Assembly (NCBI GenBank): GCA_020635715.1
Contig: JACJZG010000001.1
Coordinates: forward strand, 62,001 to 126,000
Length of the DNA: 64,000 nucleotides
Source of the DNA: Flavobacteriales bacterium
GTDB taxonomy: Bacteria > Bacteroidota > Bacteroidia > Flavobacteriales_F > PHOS-HE28
Direction: 5' to 3'
The notes beneath the pieces are model-generated. The model ran no database searches and was not told the DNA's origin. It saw nothing but the letters and a program-made list of their open reading frames with translations. A program made the translations under genes and the position numbers. The number at the start of each line of letters is the position of its first letter. Within the stretch, counting starts at the first letter, position 1. Below, in pieces: positions 26,433-35,555 of the stretch.

Positions 26433-27692
26433 TCACTCGACGACGATGCGTTCAACTTCGACAAGCCCCCCATTCGATACCTTAAGGTGATAGGCGCCCG
26501 GGGCAACCCCTTCCAACCCGATGATGGTGGTGTTGGCGGCCATTCGGCCTTGCTTCACCGACCGGCCGTCCGAGGAGATCAATTGCCAGTTCGTCGCCCC
26601 GGCCAGTTCCGGCAGGACGAGGAACAATCGGTCGTTCGCTGGATTCGGATAGGTCCGTAACCGGGAAGCCTTCGTGGCGGAACGTACGTCCACTGACGGA
26701 TCGAACCGTGCCAGGCCACCGAAACCAGTGCCCACCCACAGAACGCCGCCGGGATCCGCCAGCAGGCTCTTGACCCCATCATCCGGGAGCCCCGATCCAG
26801 AGGTGGTGAACTGGTCGAAGGTCCCATCATCGTGCACCTTGAGCAGGCCAGCGATCTGGGTACCCACCCATACGTCGCCACCGGGATCGAAGGCGAGCGC
26901 CGTGGTGGCATTGGAAGGGAATCCGACCGCGATGTTCCACTGGGTCCACAGGCCTCCCACCAAGGGTCCTTGCTGCCGAAGCAAGCCACCCGCTGGGCTG
27001 GCCACCCAGCGTGCACCGGTCGTGGGATGGAAGCCGACGTCAACAGCCGTGTTGTCGAAGAATCCATCATCGAACGTAGTGAGGACCTCTACGGAACTGC
27101 CTTGAATGAAATGCAGGCCACCATTGAAGGTACCCAGGCAGATCGCCCCATCCTCACGAACGGCCACGCTGTTCGTATTGGAGGTGTTGAGCACGGCGCC
27201 GTCATGGCTGCCCGGGGTGGCATCATAACGCACCCACGACGTTCCATCGAAACGCGCAAGTCCTCCGGAGGTACAGATCCACACCGCATCGGCCCCATCA
27301 ATGAAGAGGTCCCGAATACCGAACTCGGGGAGGTCCGAGTTCAAGGGCGTGTAGGTGGTCCAGTCCTCCCCATCCTTCCGCTGCAACCCCATCGACACGG
27401 TCCCGATCCACAACCGGCCCGCTCCGTCCAAGGCGAGGCTGCGGACATCGTTCTCGACCAAGGGGCTCGTTCCTTCCTGGTAGATGGTCCATGCGCTGAC
27501 CCCATCGAAGTGGCAGAGCCCCCAATCGGTCCCCACCCATATGCCGCCCATTCCATCTGGAGCGAGGGCCTTGACCGTGACGCTGGGAAGTGGCGAATTA
27601 TCCATGTCGTAGACCACCCACTGTTGTGCGCGGACCGGCCCGGCCAGGGCCAGACAGAACAGGATGGTGGAGAGGGGACCGCGACCCATCAT
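26433..27692 (-). CDS. Secreted two-component-regulator-type beta-propeller protein, T9SS tail
   Basis: 419 residues. Signal peptide ends GPVRAQ. Repeats of the Reg_prop type follow: GIWVGTDWGLCHFDG, RLWIGTVSMGLQR, AVWICTSGGLARFDG, VWVGTQIAGLLKV, VLWVGTGFGGLARFD. These blades normally form the sensor part of hybrid two-component proteins, but no membrane helix or kinase domain is present. A type A sorting domain ends the protein (TYPNPANDRLFLVL ... GAYHLKV ... ERIVVE). So it is an exported, sensor-less propeller; ligand unknown. Its ATG overlaps the upstream stop (ATGA at 27689-27692), indicating cotranslation with the preceding gene. Confidence 0.87.
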   Translation of the reverse strand: MMGRGPLSTILFCLALAGPVRAQQWVVYDMDNSPLPSVTVKALAPDGMGGIWVGTDWGLCHFDGVSAWTIYQEGTSPLVENDVRSLALDGAGRLWIGTVSMGLQRKDGEDWTTYTPLNSDLPEFGIRDLFIDGADAVWICTSGGLARFDGTSWVRYDATPGSHDGAVLNTSNTNSVAVREDGAICLGTFNGGLHFIQGSSVEVLTTFDDGFFDNTAVDVGFHPTTGARWVASPAGGLLRQQGPLVGGLWTQWNIAVGFPSNATTALAFDPGGDVWVGTQIAGLLKVHDDGTFDQFTTSGSGLPDDGVKSLLADPGGVLWVGTGFGGLARFDPSVDVRSATKASRLRTYPNPANDRLFLVLPELAGATNWQLISSDGRSVKQGRMAANTTIIGLEGVAPGAYHLKVSNGGLVEVERIVVE

Positions 27693-28474
27693 TTCAAGAG
27701 GAAGGTGCGTAGGACGTGCTCTCCTCCATCGTACCAGAGCCGGATCAGGTAGATCCCGTCCGCGTTCGCGGCACCGTTCAACCTGTGATCGGAACGACCA
27801 GCCGTGGCCATCAACCGACCCTGCCCGATCGAACGCCCCACGGGATCAATGACATCGTATCGCACATCGCGCGTCATGTCGGTCTCGACACGGATCCAAT
27901 TGCCCGGGAGATCCAGGTGCGTCACCTGCACCTCCTCTGAACCAGCGGTGGCAGTGGCCAGGGCGGTAGGTCCGCTCAAATAGATCCCGCCTTCCACCCC
28001 AACTCCACCCAGCGACACGTAATAATCCGCATTGTTGGCCGCGGTCCATGCGTCTTCCACCAATGCCAGGTCCACCGGCCCGCCAATGACATCGATGGTA
28101 CCCATGGAGACCTCCTGGCCTGCCGTCCAGGACTGCCCTGTGGCCACCAGCGAGTTGGATCCGAAGGCCACGAAGGGGGCGTATGTGAACGAGCCGGAAA
28201 CCACCTCATCACCGGATATCCCCGGATAGATGCCGAGGGACATCATCGCCGGCGTAGGCACGAACTCGGCAAGTGTCCCTGACATGGACGTGGTCCAGCG
28301 GAAGGTGAAGACGATGCTGGCGAAGAAACCATTGAAGTCCCCATCGGGTCGAAGGCGCACTTCGTAGCGGTTCGGCTGCAACTGGACCAGGGTGATGTCC
28401 ACCGCAGGTTGCGCCTGTGTGATGAGGGGAAGGGCAAGTGCGCAGGCACTGAGCAGGGTAACGATCTTCCGCAT
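27689..28474 (-). CDS. Secreted protein with adhesin-type N-terminal domain and T9SS tail
   Basis: 261 residues. Signal peptide MRKIVTLLSACALALPLITQAQ. The domain that follows (VDITLVQLQPNRYEVRLRP, FNGFFASIVFTFRW, SWTAGQEVSMGTIDV, YYVSLGGVGVEGG) aligns with the N-terminal domain of the 1777-residue adhesin; both share D-I-x-L-V, F-T-x-R-W, GQ and VS-x-GGV. Its layout recalls cohesin-like beta-sandwiches, but that is a guess. The C-terminus is a type A sorting domain (GNWIRVETD ... GIYLIRLWYDGG ... RTFLLK). ATG 28474 fits the signal peptide; a TAACTTTG box is 38 bases upstream. Confidence 0.8.
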   Translation of the reverse strand: MRKIVTLLSACALALPLITQAQPAVDITLVQLQPNRYEVRLRPDGDFNGFFASIVFTFRWTTSMSGTLAEFVPTPAMMSLGIYPGISGDEVVSGSFTYAPFVAFGSNSLVATGQSWTAGQEVSMGTIDVIGGPVDLALVEDAWTAANNADYYVSLGGVGVEGGIYLSGPTALATATAGSEEVQVTHLDLPGNWIRVETDMTRDVRYDVIDPVGRSIGQGRLMATAGRSDHRLNGAANADGIYLIRLWYDGGEHVLRTFLLK

Positions 28475-28512
28475 GGTAGGAATGAACAGGTGATCTCCCC
28501 TGCTCATGCTCC

Positions 28513-28520
28513 CAAAGTTA
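28513..28520 (-). promoter_or_regulatory. TAACTTTG -7 box for the 28474 operon
   Basis: Exact TAnnTTTG match on the minus strand, 38 bases before ATG 28474. Its first bases lie at the foot of the hairpin 28520-28544. Confidence 0.5.
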
Positions 28521-28544
28521 GGGCGGTCCGGACTGAACCGCCCT
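28520..28544 (-). terminator. Hairpin after moxR operon, overlapping the next promoter
   Basis: Arms AGGGCGGT and ACCGCCCT form an 8-bp stem with a 9-base loop, 13 bases after the MoxR stop. It is followed by AACTTTGG rather than a run of T, so it is a moderate terminator at best. Confidence 0.45.
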
Positions 28545-28557
28545 GTCCGAAGTCAGT

Positions 28558-29511
28558 TCACAGGATCCCCTGAACGATCCGTTCAACGGTGACCCCCTCC
28601 GCTTCCGCCTTGTAGTTCCTTACGAGGCGATGCCTGAGGATGGGCAGTGCCACGGCCTGCACGTCTTCGATATCCGGGGAGAACTTGCCCTTGGTGAGCG
28701 CATGGCACTTGGCCCCGACCACGAGGTATTGCGAGGCACGTGGGCCGGCTCCCCAGCTGAGGTGATCCTTGATGATGGCAGGTGCGTTCGCGGCCGTGGG
28801 TCGTGTGCGGGTGGCCAGTTCAACCGCGTACTCCAGCACATTGTTCGCCACCGGAACGCGACGAACGAGGCCCTGGTAGGTGAGGATGTCCTCGGCGGAG
28901 AGCACGGGTTCGATCCGCGGCTTTACGTCGCCGGTAGTGGCTTTGACGATGGCGAGTTCCTCGGCATAGCTGGGATAGTCCACCCAGATGTTGAACATGA
29001 AGCGGTCCAACTGGGCTTCGGGGAGCGGGTAGGTCCCCTCCTGCTCGATCGGGTTCTGGGTGGCCAGTACGAAGAAGGGCTCCTGCAAAGGGTGCGTGGC
29101 GCCCGCGGCGGTCACGGCCTTCTCCTGCATAGCCTCGAGCAAGGCCGCCTGGGTCTTCGGCGGTGTCCGGTTGATCTCGTCCGCCAGGATGATGTTCGCG
29201 AAGATGGGGCCGCGGATGAAGCGGAACCGACGATCCTGGTCCAGGACCTCCGATCCGATGATGTCACTGGGCATGAGGTCCGGGGTGAACTGGATCCGGT
29301 TGAACGAAAGCCCGAGCGCCTGCGCGACGGAGTTCACGAGCAGGGTCTTGGCCAGGCCAGGCACCCCTACCAACAGGCAGTGCCCGCGACTGAAGATGCC
29401 CATGAGGACGAGGTCGACCACCTGGTCCTGTCCCACGATCACCTTGTTGACCTCCGCCTTGAGCCTGCGATACTGCTCACCGAACCGTTCAACTGCTTTG
29501 ATATCGTCCAT
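28558..29511 (-). CDS. MoxR-family AAA+ ATPase
   Basis: 317 residues, normal for MoxR/RavA-type ATPases. Walker A is GVPGLAKT (49-56), Walker B IILADEINR (Asp111-Glu112), sensor 1 LATQNPIEQEGTYPLPEAQLDRF. The C-terminal lid includes GAGPRASQYLVVGAKCHAL and LRHRLVRNY, which are standard in the family. MoxR proteins act as chaperones that insert cofactors or assemble envelope complexes, often with VWA-domain partners; none is present downstream here because the operon ends. It is the last gene of the PPIase operon, 9 bases after surA, which points to envelope biogenesis. Confidence 0.93.
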   Translation of the reverse strand: MDDIKAVERFGEQYRRLKAEVNKVIVGQDQVVDLVLMGIFSRGHCLLVGVPGLAKTLLVNSVAQALGLSFNRIQFTPDLMPSDIIGSEVLDQDRRFRFIRGPIFANIILADEINRTPPKTQAALLEAMQEKAVTAAGATHPLQEPFFVLATQNPIEQEGTYPLPEAQLDRFMFNIWVDYPSYAEELAIVKATTGDVKPRIEPVLSAEDILTYQGLVRRVPVANNVLEYAVELATRTRPTAANAPAIIKDHLSWGAGPRASQYLVVGAKCHALTKGKFSPDIEDVQAVALPILRHRLVRNYKAEAEGVTVERIVQGIL

Positions 29512-29520
29512 CTTCCGCTC

Positions 29521-30879
29521 TTAATTATCCACCTCTCGTGCCCAGTCGTGTGTGAAAGGACATTGGCGGTATTCCTCGTTCAACCGGACATAGGTGCCCT
29601 CCAGTCTGTTCCCCACCCATTCATCCACCGCGGTGGCGCGCATCTTGCCCTCTGTGGCCTGCTGGACCATCCGGTAGTCCTCCTTGAGGTTCGCCTTGTG
29701 CGGCGGGGTGTGTGAGATGAGCTGAAGCACCCGGTAGGCCTTGGTGGCATCCGGCATCACCACCAGTTGCGGTTCACTCACTTCACCCGGCTTCAACTTG
29801 TCCAACACGAAGAAGGTCTGTTGATCCAACGCGCTCATGTCCCACCGGGTGGAGTTGCTGTTGGGCTCGATCAGAACGCCACCGAGGTCCTTGCTTTCCG
29901 GGTCCTCCGAATACTTGATGGCGGCTTCCTGGAAGCGCATACCACCGGTGCGTATCACACGGACCAGGCTATCGAGCAAGGTACGTTCCTTCACCAGTTC
30001 GGCGTTGCCCACCTGTGGTCGCATGAGCACGTGCCGTGCGTTGTAGTACTCGCCTCTCCGCTCCACCATCTGCATGAAGTGGTAGCCGTACTGTGTCTTG
30101 AAGACCTGGCTCACCTCCCCTTCCTTCAGGCTCATGGCCACGGCATCGAATTCCGGGACCATGGTACCCAGCGGCACCAATCCCAGTTCGCCACATTCCT
30201 TGGCCGATCCGGGGTCCTCTGAGTACAGGATGGCCACCGTGCAGATGTCCTTCTCGCCCTTCTGCACGCTTTCGCGGAACTCCTCGATGCGACGCCGCAC
30301 CCGGCGCTCCTCCTCCTCCTCGGGTTTCGGCTGCCTCAGGATCTGGGCATACTCCACCTCGGCATTGATGAGCGGCACGCTGTCCGCGGGGATGGAGTTG
30401 AAGAAGCGTTGCACATCACGCGGCGTCACGCGGATGTCGGAGGTGATCCGCTGCTGCATGTTCTGTACGAGCAGCTGGTCCTCGACCTGTTCCCGGAATT
30501 CGGCACGTATCTCCGTGATCGTCTTGCCATAGAACTTCTCGAGCTTCTCATCCCCACCCAGCTGTGCCGAGAAGTATCGGATCCGTCGGTCCAGTTCGCC
30601 ATCCACCTGCGCTTCATCGACCACCACGCTGTCGATGGCGGCCTGCTCGAGCAGGAGCTTCTCGTAAAGCAGGTCCTCGAGCTCCCCGCAGACGGCTGTC
30701 GGCGTGAGGGATCCTCCGTTCTGGCGGAGCTGTTCGGTGCGCACCGTGAGCTCTGAGTGCAGGATGGCCTCACGCCCCACGACCGCCACGACCCGATCGA
30801 TCAGGGTGCCCTGCGGCTGGGCCACGCCCGCCAGCGGCAACAGCAGCAGAAGGAGGCTATGGAGCGAACCGTTCGACAT
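29521..30879 (-). CDS. SurA-like periplasmic peptidyl-prolyl isomerase
   Basis: 452 residues. Signal peptide ends GVAQPQ. The SurA N-terminal chaperone domain is recognisable in DRVVAVVGREAILHSELTVR. Two parvulin (PpiC) regions follow: one around YAQILRQPKP to YGYHFMQMVE, the second from ARHVLMRPQVGN with IKYSEDPESKDLGG. SurA escorts outer-membrane beta-barrel proteins through the periplasm. ATG at 30879 overlaps the end of the preceding gene by 23 bases. Together with the two upstream PPIase-type genes it forms a folding module; length is close to that of E. coli SurA. Confidence 0.9.
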   Translation of the reverse strand: MSNGSLHSLLLLLLPLAGVAQPQGTLIDRVVAVVGREAILHSELTVRTEQLRQNGGSLTPTAVCGELEDLLYEKLLLEQAAIDSVVVDEAQVDGELDRRIRYFSAQLGGDEKLEKFYGKTITEIRAEFREQVEDQLLVQNMQQRITSDIRVTPRDVQRFFNSIPADSVPLINAEVEYAQILRQPKPEEEEERRVRRRIEEFRESVQKGEKDICTVAILYSEDPGSAKECGELGLVPLGTMVPEFDAVAMSLKEGEVSQVFKTQYGYHFMQMVERRGEYYNARHVLMRPQVGNAELVKERTLLDSLVRVIRTGGMRFQEAAIKYSEDPESKDLGGVLIEPNSNSTRWDMSALDQQTFFVLDKLKPGEVSEPQLVVMPDATKAYRVLQLISHTPPHKANLKEDYRMVQQATEGKMRATAVDEWVGNRLEGTYVRLNEEYRQCPFTHDWAREVDN

Positions 30880-31741
30880 CCTTGTTCTCAATGGCTTGTG
30901 CATAGACCGATGCGCGCATATCCTCTATCAGCTGCAGCTTGCGTTGGTTCAACAGGATCGCCCGGATGTCCGAGCTGACCATGTCCAATGGAGAGATGCT
31001 GTTCTGTGCCCTGTATTCGACAACGTCGATGAACCATGCTCCATTATCCGAGGTGATCACCTGCTTCCCCGTTCGTGTCAGGTCCGCCGCCTGTTGTGCT
31101 TCGGGCATCTCCATTTCAGCCTTTACCGTGGTCACCGGGTACCAGCTCGTGCTGTGATCGATGATCGTGACGGCGTTCCGCGCCAGCCATAACTCCAGTT
31201 CGTGCAGATCATCCACATCACCATGCAGGAAACGCTCGCTCATCCTGCGCAGTTCGCGTTTGTCCGGTTCATTCACCTTGAACCACCGGATGCGGATGAC
31301 CGCCTCCTTCAGTTCGAAGTTAGGCTGATGCTCGGTGTACCAGGTCTCGATATCGGCCGCGGTCACCGCGGTGTCCAGTTTCTGGTCCACCAAGGCCTGC
31401 TCGTAACCGAAGATCACGAGCGAACGGCGGTAGTCCTCAAGCTGCGCTTCCATATCCAGGTTCCCCGCCACCTGGTTCTGTTCGGCCATGTGCAGCACGG
31501 CCTGCTGCCGCAGCCACATCTCGATGTACTGCTCAGCCATGGCCGCGCTATCCGCCCCGCTGGCATCCGGTGGGATCACCTTCCGCAGATCATCCCACGA
31601 CAAGACCTGCTCAAAGGCGCGTGCGACCGGTCTATCAGGACCCGGCTCCACGTTGCCGCAACCCGTGCTGGTGAACAGGACGCAGCCCATCATCAGCCCG
31701 GGCATCCCAGGCCCGGCGAAGGGGCGTGGGGCTAGGGTCAC
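30857..31741 (-). CDS. PPIase-operon lipoprotein, SurA/PpiC-like without clear catalytic core
   Basis: 294 residues. The N-terminus (MPGLMMGCVLFTSTGCGN) contains a lipobox-type Cys, so it is probably a lipoprotein. It has the helical pattern of SurA-N chaperone domains (MAEQYIEMWLRQQAVLHMAE, QLEDYRRSLVIFGYEQALVDQ) but the parvulin signature residues are poorly conserved: only NGAWFIDVVEYR resembles the last PpiC strand. Start is GTG at 31741 overlapping the upstream stop (GTGA); ATG at 31705 would give a shorter lipoprotein signal. Likely a non-catalytic partner in the same periplasmic folding pathway; this is inference from position. Confidence 0.72.
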   Translation of the reverse strand: MTLAPRPFAGPGMPGLMMGCVLFTSTGCGNVEPGPDRPVARAFEQVLSWDDLRKVIPPDASGADSAAMAEQYIEMWLRQQAVLHMAEQNQVAGNLDMEAQLEDYRRSLVIFGYEQALVDQKLDTAVTAADIETWYTEHQPNFELKEAVIRIRWFKVNEPDKRELRRMSERFLHGDVDDLHELELWLARNAVTIIDHSTSWYPVTTVKAEMEMPEAQQAADLTRTGKQVITSDNGAWFIDVVEYRAQNSISPLDMVSSDIRAILLNQRKLQLIEDMRASVYAQAIENKDVERFAP

Positions 31742-33897
31742 TTGATGGAGTGCAACACGTCCTGGTCCACGGATACCGTGTACTTCGAACGCAGCTCTGC
31801 GATCCAGTTCTTCTCCAATTCATCCTGGTAGGCGGCGGTGATCAGTCCGCGTGCCTCGTCCAGGGTCTTCGGCTCGGGTGGGCGAACGCCCTTGATGTCG
31901 GCCACCACCACCCGGTCATCGAGCTTGAAGTCGGGTTGAAGACCAGGCTTCGTGATCCCCTTCAGGTAGGGCTTCTGCTCGGCGGTGAAGAGGCCGCTTT
32001 CGATCGTAAGCGCCAATGGGTCGTTCTTGTTCACGATGGTCGTGAGGTCCGCTCCCCGTTTGCCCTTCGCCACGAGCCCGCGCACCTGTTTGGCCACGGC
32101 TGGGCTGTTGCAGATGTAGAGGTCCCCCTCGTAACGCGTGTCCCACATGAAGTCAGACAGGTGCTGCTGGTGGAATGCTTCCAGCCCCGTTGTATCGCGT
32201 ACCGCCTTGCCCCACACCTTCTGATCGGTGAGCTCGAAAAGGAGGATGCCATCGCGATATTCCTTCATCAACAGGCGGAAGTCGGTGTACTTCTCCTCGA
32301 GGTGGGCATCCTCGTAGGCCATGACCTTGTCGTCCACCATGTTCTCGAACCTCTCATTCACGTAGGTGTTCAGGGGAATGGCCCGCTCACGACGCTGGTG
32401 GCCCTCGATCCAATCGAGCAGATCGCGCTGGGTGTAGGAACCACCCTTGAAGGTGAACACGGGTTTGGTGAGCTTCTCGGCCTTCTTCCGATCGTAGGAC
32501 CAGCCCTCCATGATGGTACGCACCACCACGGTATCCTCCATGGTCTGGGTCATTTCATCATATTGCCGGCTCTTGACGTTCAGCAGGCGACCATCCTTGA
32601 TGGCACCGAGCAGCTCCCGCCGGTACTTCACTCCTTTCAGTTCGAGCGGCCCTTCCGTCGCGTTCTTACGCAGGAGGGTATCGCTCACGGAGGTCCCTTT
32701 CTTGAACACGTTGGTATCCACCATCGCGATCACGGCGCTCACGTTCTTCGGGTAGGAGGTGTACCCATATTCGGACCGCAGGCGTGTGATGAAGGCCTTC
32801 TGGGTGATCTCCGCCCGGCTGTCGCGCGCGATCCTGTTCTTCAGTTCCACCTTGGAAGCTTCGAACGTGGCCACGGGCTGCTTCTCCAACAACTTGATGA
32901 TGTGCCAGCCATAGCGCGACTTGATCGGCCCGGAGACGTCCCCTTCCTTCTGGAGGCCGAAGGCGGCATCCTCGAACTCTTCGATCATCTTGCCCGTGCC
33001 GAACATGGGCAGCTCGCCTCCCTTGGTGTTGGAACTTTCGTCCTCGCTGTACTTCAGGGCGGCATCGGCGAAGGTGAGCTTGCCGCTCTCGATCTGGCCG
33101 AACACCTCGCGGATGCGCTGTTCCACGGCGGCCCGCTTTTCCGGGCTGTCCTGGTCGGTGCTGCGCATCATGATGTGGGCCACGCGCACCTGACCACGCG
33201 CCGGACGGCGGTCGGCCACTTTGATGATGTGGTAACCGAAGCGCGTGCGGACCGGCTTGCTGACCTCGCCCACCTGGGTGGTGAAGGCGGCGGTCTCGAA
33301 GGGGTAGACCATCTGAAGCGCGCTGAACCAGCCGAGGTCGCCACCGTTCTTCGCGGCGCTGGGGTCGTCCGAACCTCCAGGGCCCTTGGCCACCGAGGCC
33401 ATATCCTCCCCTTTCACGATCCGATCGCGCAGGGCATTGATACGTTTCCACGCCGCCAGGGTATCCTCCGGGGAAGCTTCGGGATCGACCTGCACCAGGA
33501 TGTGTGCGGCGCGCACCTCCTCCTGCATGCGTGCGAAGGCCTCCTTGATCAAGGCGTCGTTCAGTTCCCGATCGATCAGGTAGGGACGCGCCAGCTGCTT
33601 GCGATACCCATCGAGCTCGTTCTTGAACTTAGTGATCGTGTCCATGCCGAGGGCCTCAGCCTCCCTGACCTTCAGCTTGTAGTTGATGAAGAGGTCGAGG
33701 TACTCATCGAGGGCCTCCTTGGTGACGGCGGCGTCCTTGTTGTTCTTCTTGTAGATGGCCTCGAACTCGCTGCGGAGCACCGGGCGTCCATCCACATGCA
33801 TGATCACGGGGTCATTGCCACCGTTCTGGGCAATGGCCCCTGGGGTTAGGCCAGCGGCCAACAGGAATACACAGAGTTTCCGAAGCGTCCTTTCCAT
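31738..33897 (-). CDS. Periplasmic peptidyl-prolyl isomerase with two parvulin domains
   Basis: 719 residues. Signal peptide ends PGAIAQ. A SurA-N-like helical segment (LDEYLDLFINYKLKVREAEALG) precedes two PpiC/parvulin domains: residues about 127-228 (AAHILVQVD ... GGDLGWF ... FGYHIIKVADR) and about 236-345 (VAHIMMRSTD ... GGELPMFG ... YGWHIIKLLE). A long C-terminal region with no recognised domain includes TFKGGSYTQRDLLDWIEGH. Such proteins help fold outer-membrane proteins in Bacteroidota. ATG at 33897 is chosen over an upstream alternative at 33903. TACATTTG lies 46 bases upstream. First gene of the four-gene folding operon. Confidence 0.9.
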   Translation of the reverse strand: MERTLRKLCVFLLAAGLTPGAIAQNGGNDPVIMHVDGRPVLRSEFEAIYKKNNKDAAVTKEALDEYLDLFINYKLKVREAEALGMDTITKFKNELDGYRKQLARPYLIDRELNDALIKEAFARMQEEVRAAHILVQVDPEASPEDTLAAWKRINALRDRIVKGEDMASVAKGPGGSDDPSAAKNGGDLGWFSALQMVYPFETAAFTTQVGEVSKPVRTRFGYHIIKVADRRPARGQVRVAHIMMRSTDQDSPEKRAAVEQRIREVFGQIESGKLTFADAALKYSEDESSNTKGGELPMFGTGKMIEEFEDAAFGLQKEGDVSGPIKSRYGWHIIKLLEKQPVATFEASKVELKNRIARDSRAEITQKAFITRLRSEYGYTSYPKNVSAVIAMVDTNVFKKGTSVSDTLLRKNATEGPLELKGVKYRRELLGAIKDGRLLNVKSRQYDEMTQTMEDTVVVRTIMEGWSYDRKKAEKLTKPVFTFKGGSYTQRDLLDWIEGHQRRERAIPLNTYVNERFENMVDDKVMAYEDAHLEEKYTDFRLLMKEYRDGILLFELTDQKVWGKAVRDTTGLEAFHQQHLSDFMWDTRYEGDLYICNSPAVAKQVRGLVAKGKRGADLTTIVNKNDPLALTIESGLFTAEQKPYLKGITKPGLQPDFKLDDRVVVADIKGVRPPEPKTLDEARGLITAAYQDELEKNWIAELRSKYTVSVDQDVLHSIK

Positions 33898-33943
33898 GGT
33901 CAAGGCTCGCGCCGCGACTGATGGTGCCGCGACCGAAGGGAGG

Positions 33944-33951
33944 CAAATGTA
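33944..33951 (-). promoter_or_regulatory. TACATTTG -7 box for the PPIase-MoxR operon
   Basis: Exact TAnnTTTG match on the minus strand, 46 bases before ATG 33897, in the short interval between guaB and the PPIase gene. Confidence 0.5.
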
Positions 33952-34010
33952 ACCGTTGCCGCCTGCAACGCTCAGCGCCCCAGGCCGTTAATTTGATCGA
34001 AGCACCGTGC

Positions 34011-35555
<1,545 letters not shown>

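Noticed and set aside
31726..33849. 707-residue open frame on the plus strand
   Set aside because: Exact antisense of the two-domain PPIase gene; a shadow caused by GC-rich third positions. The PPIase has signal peptide and motifs, the antisense frame has none.
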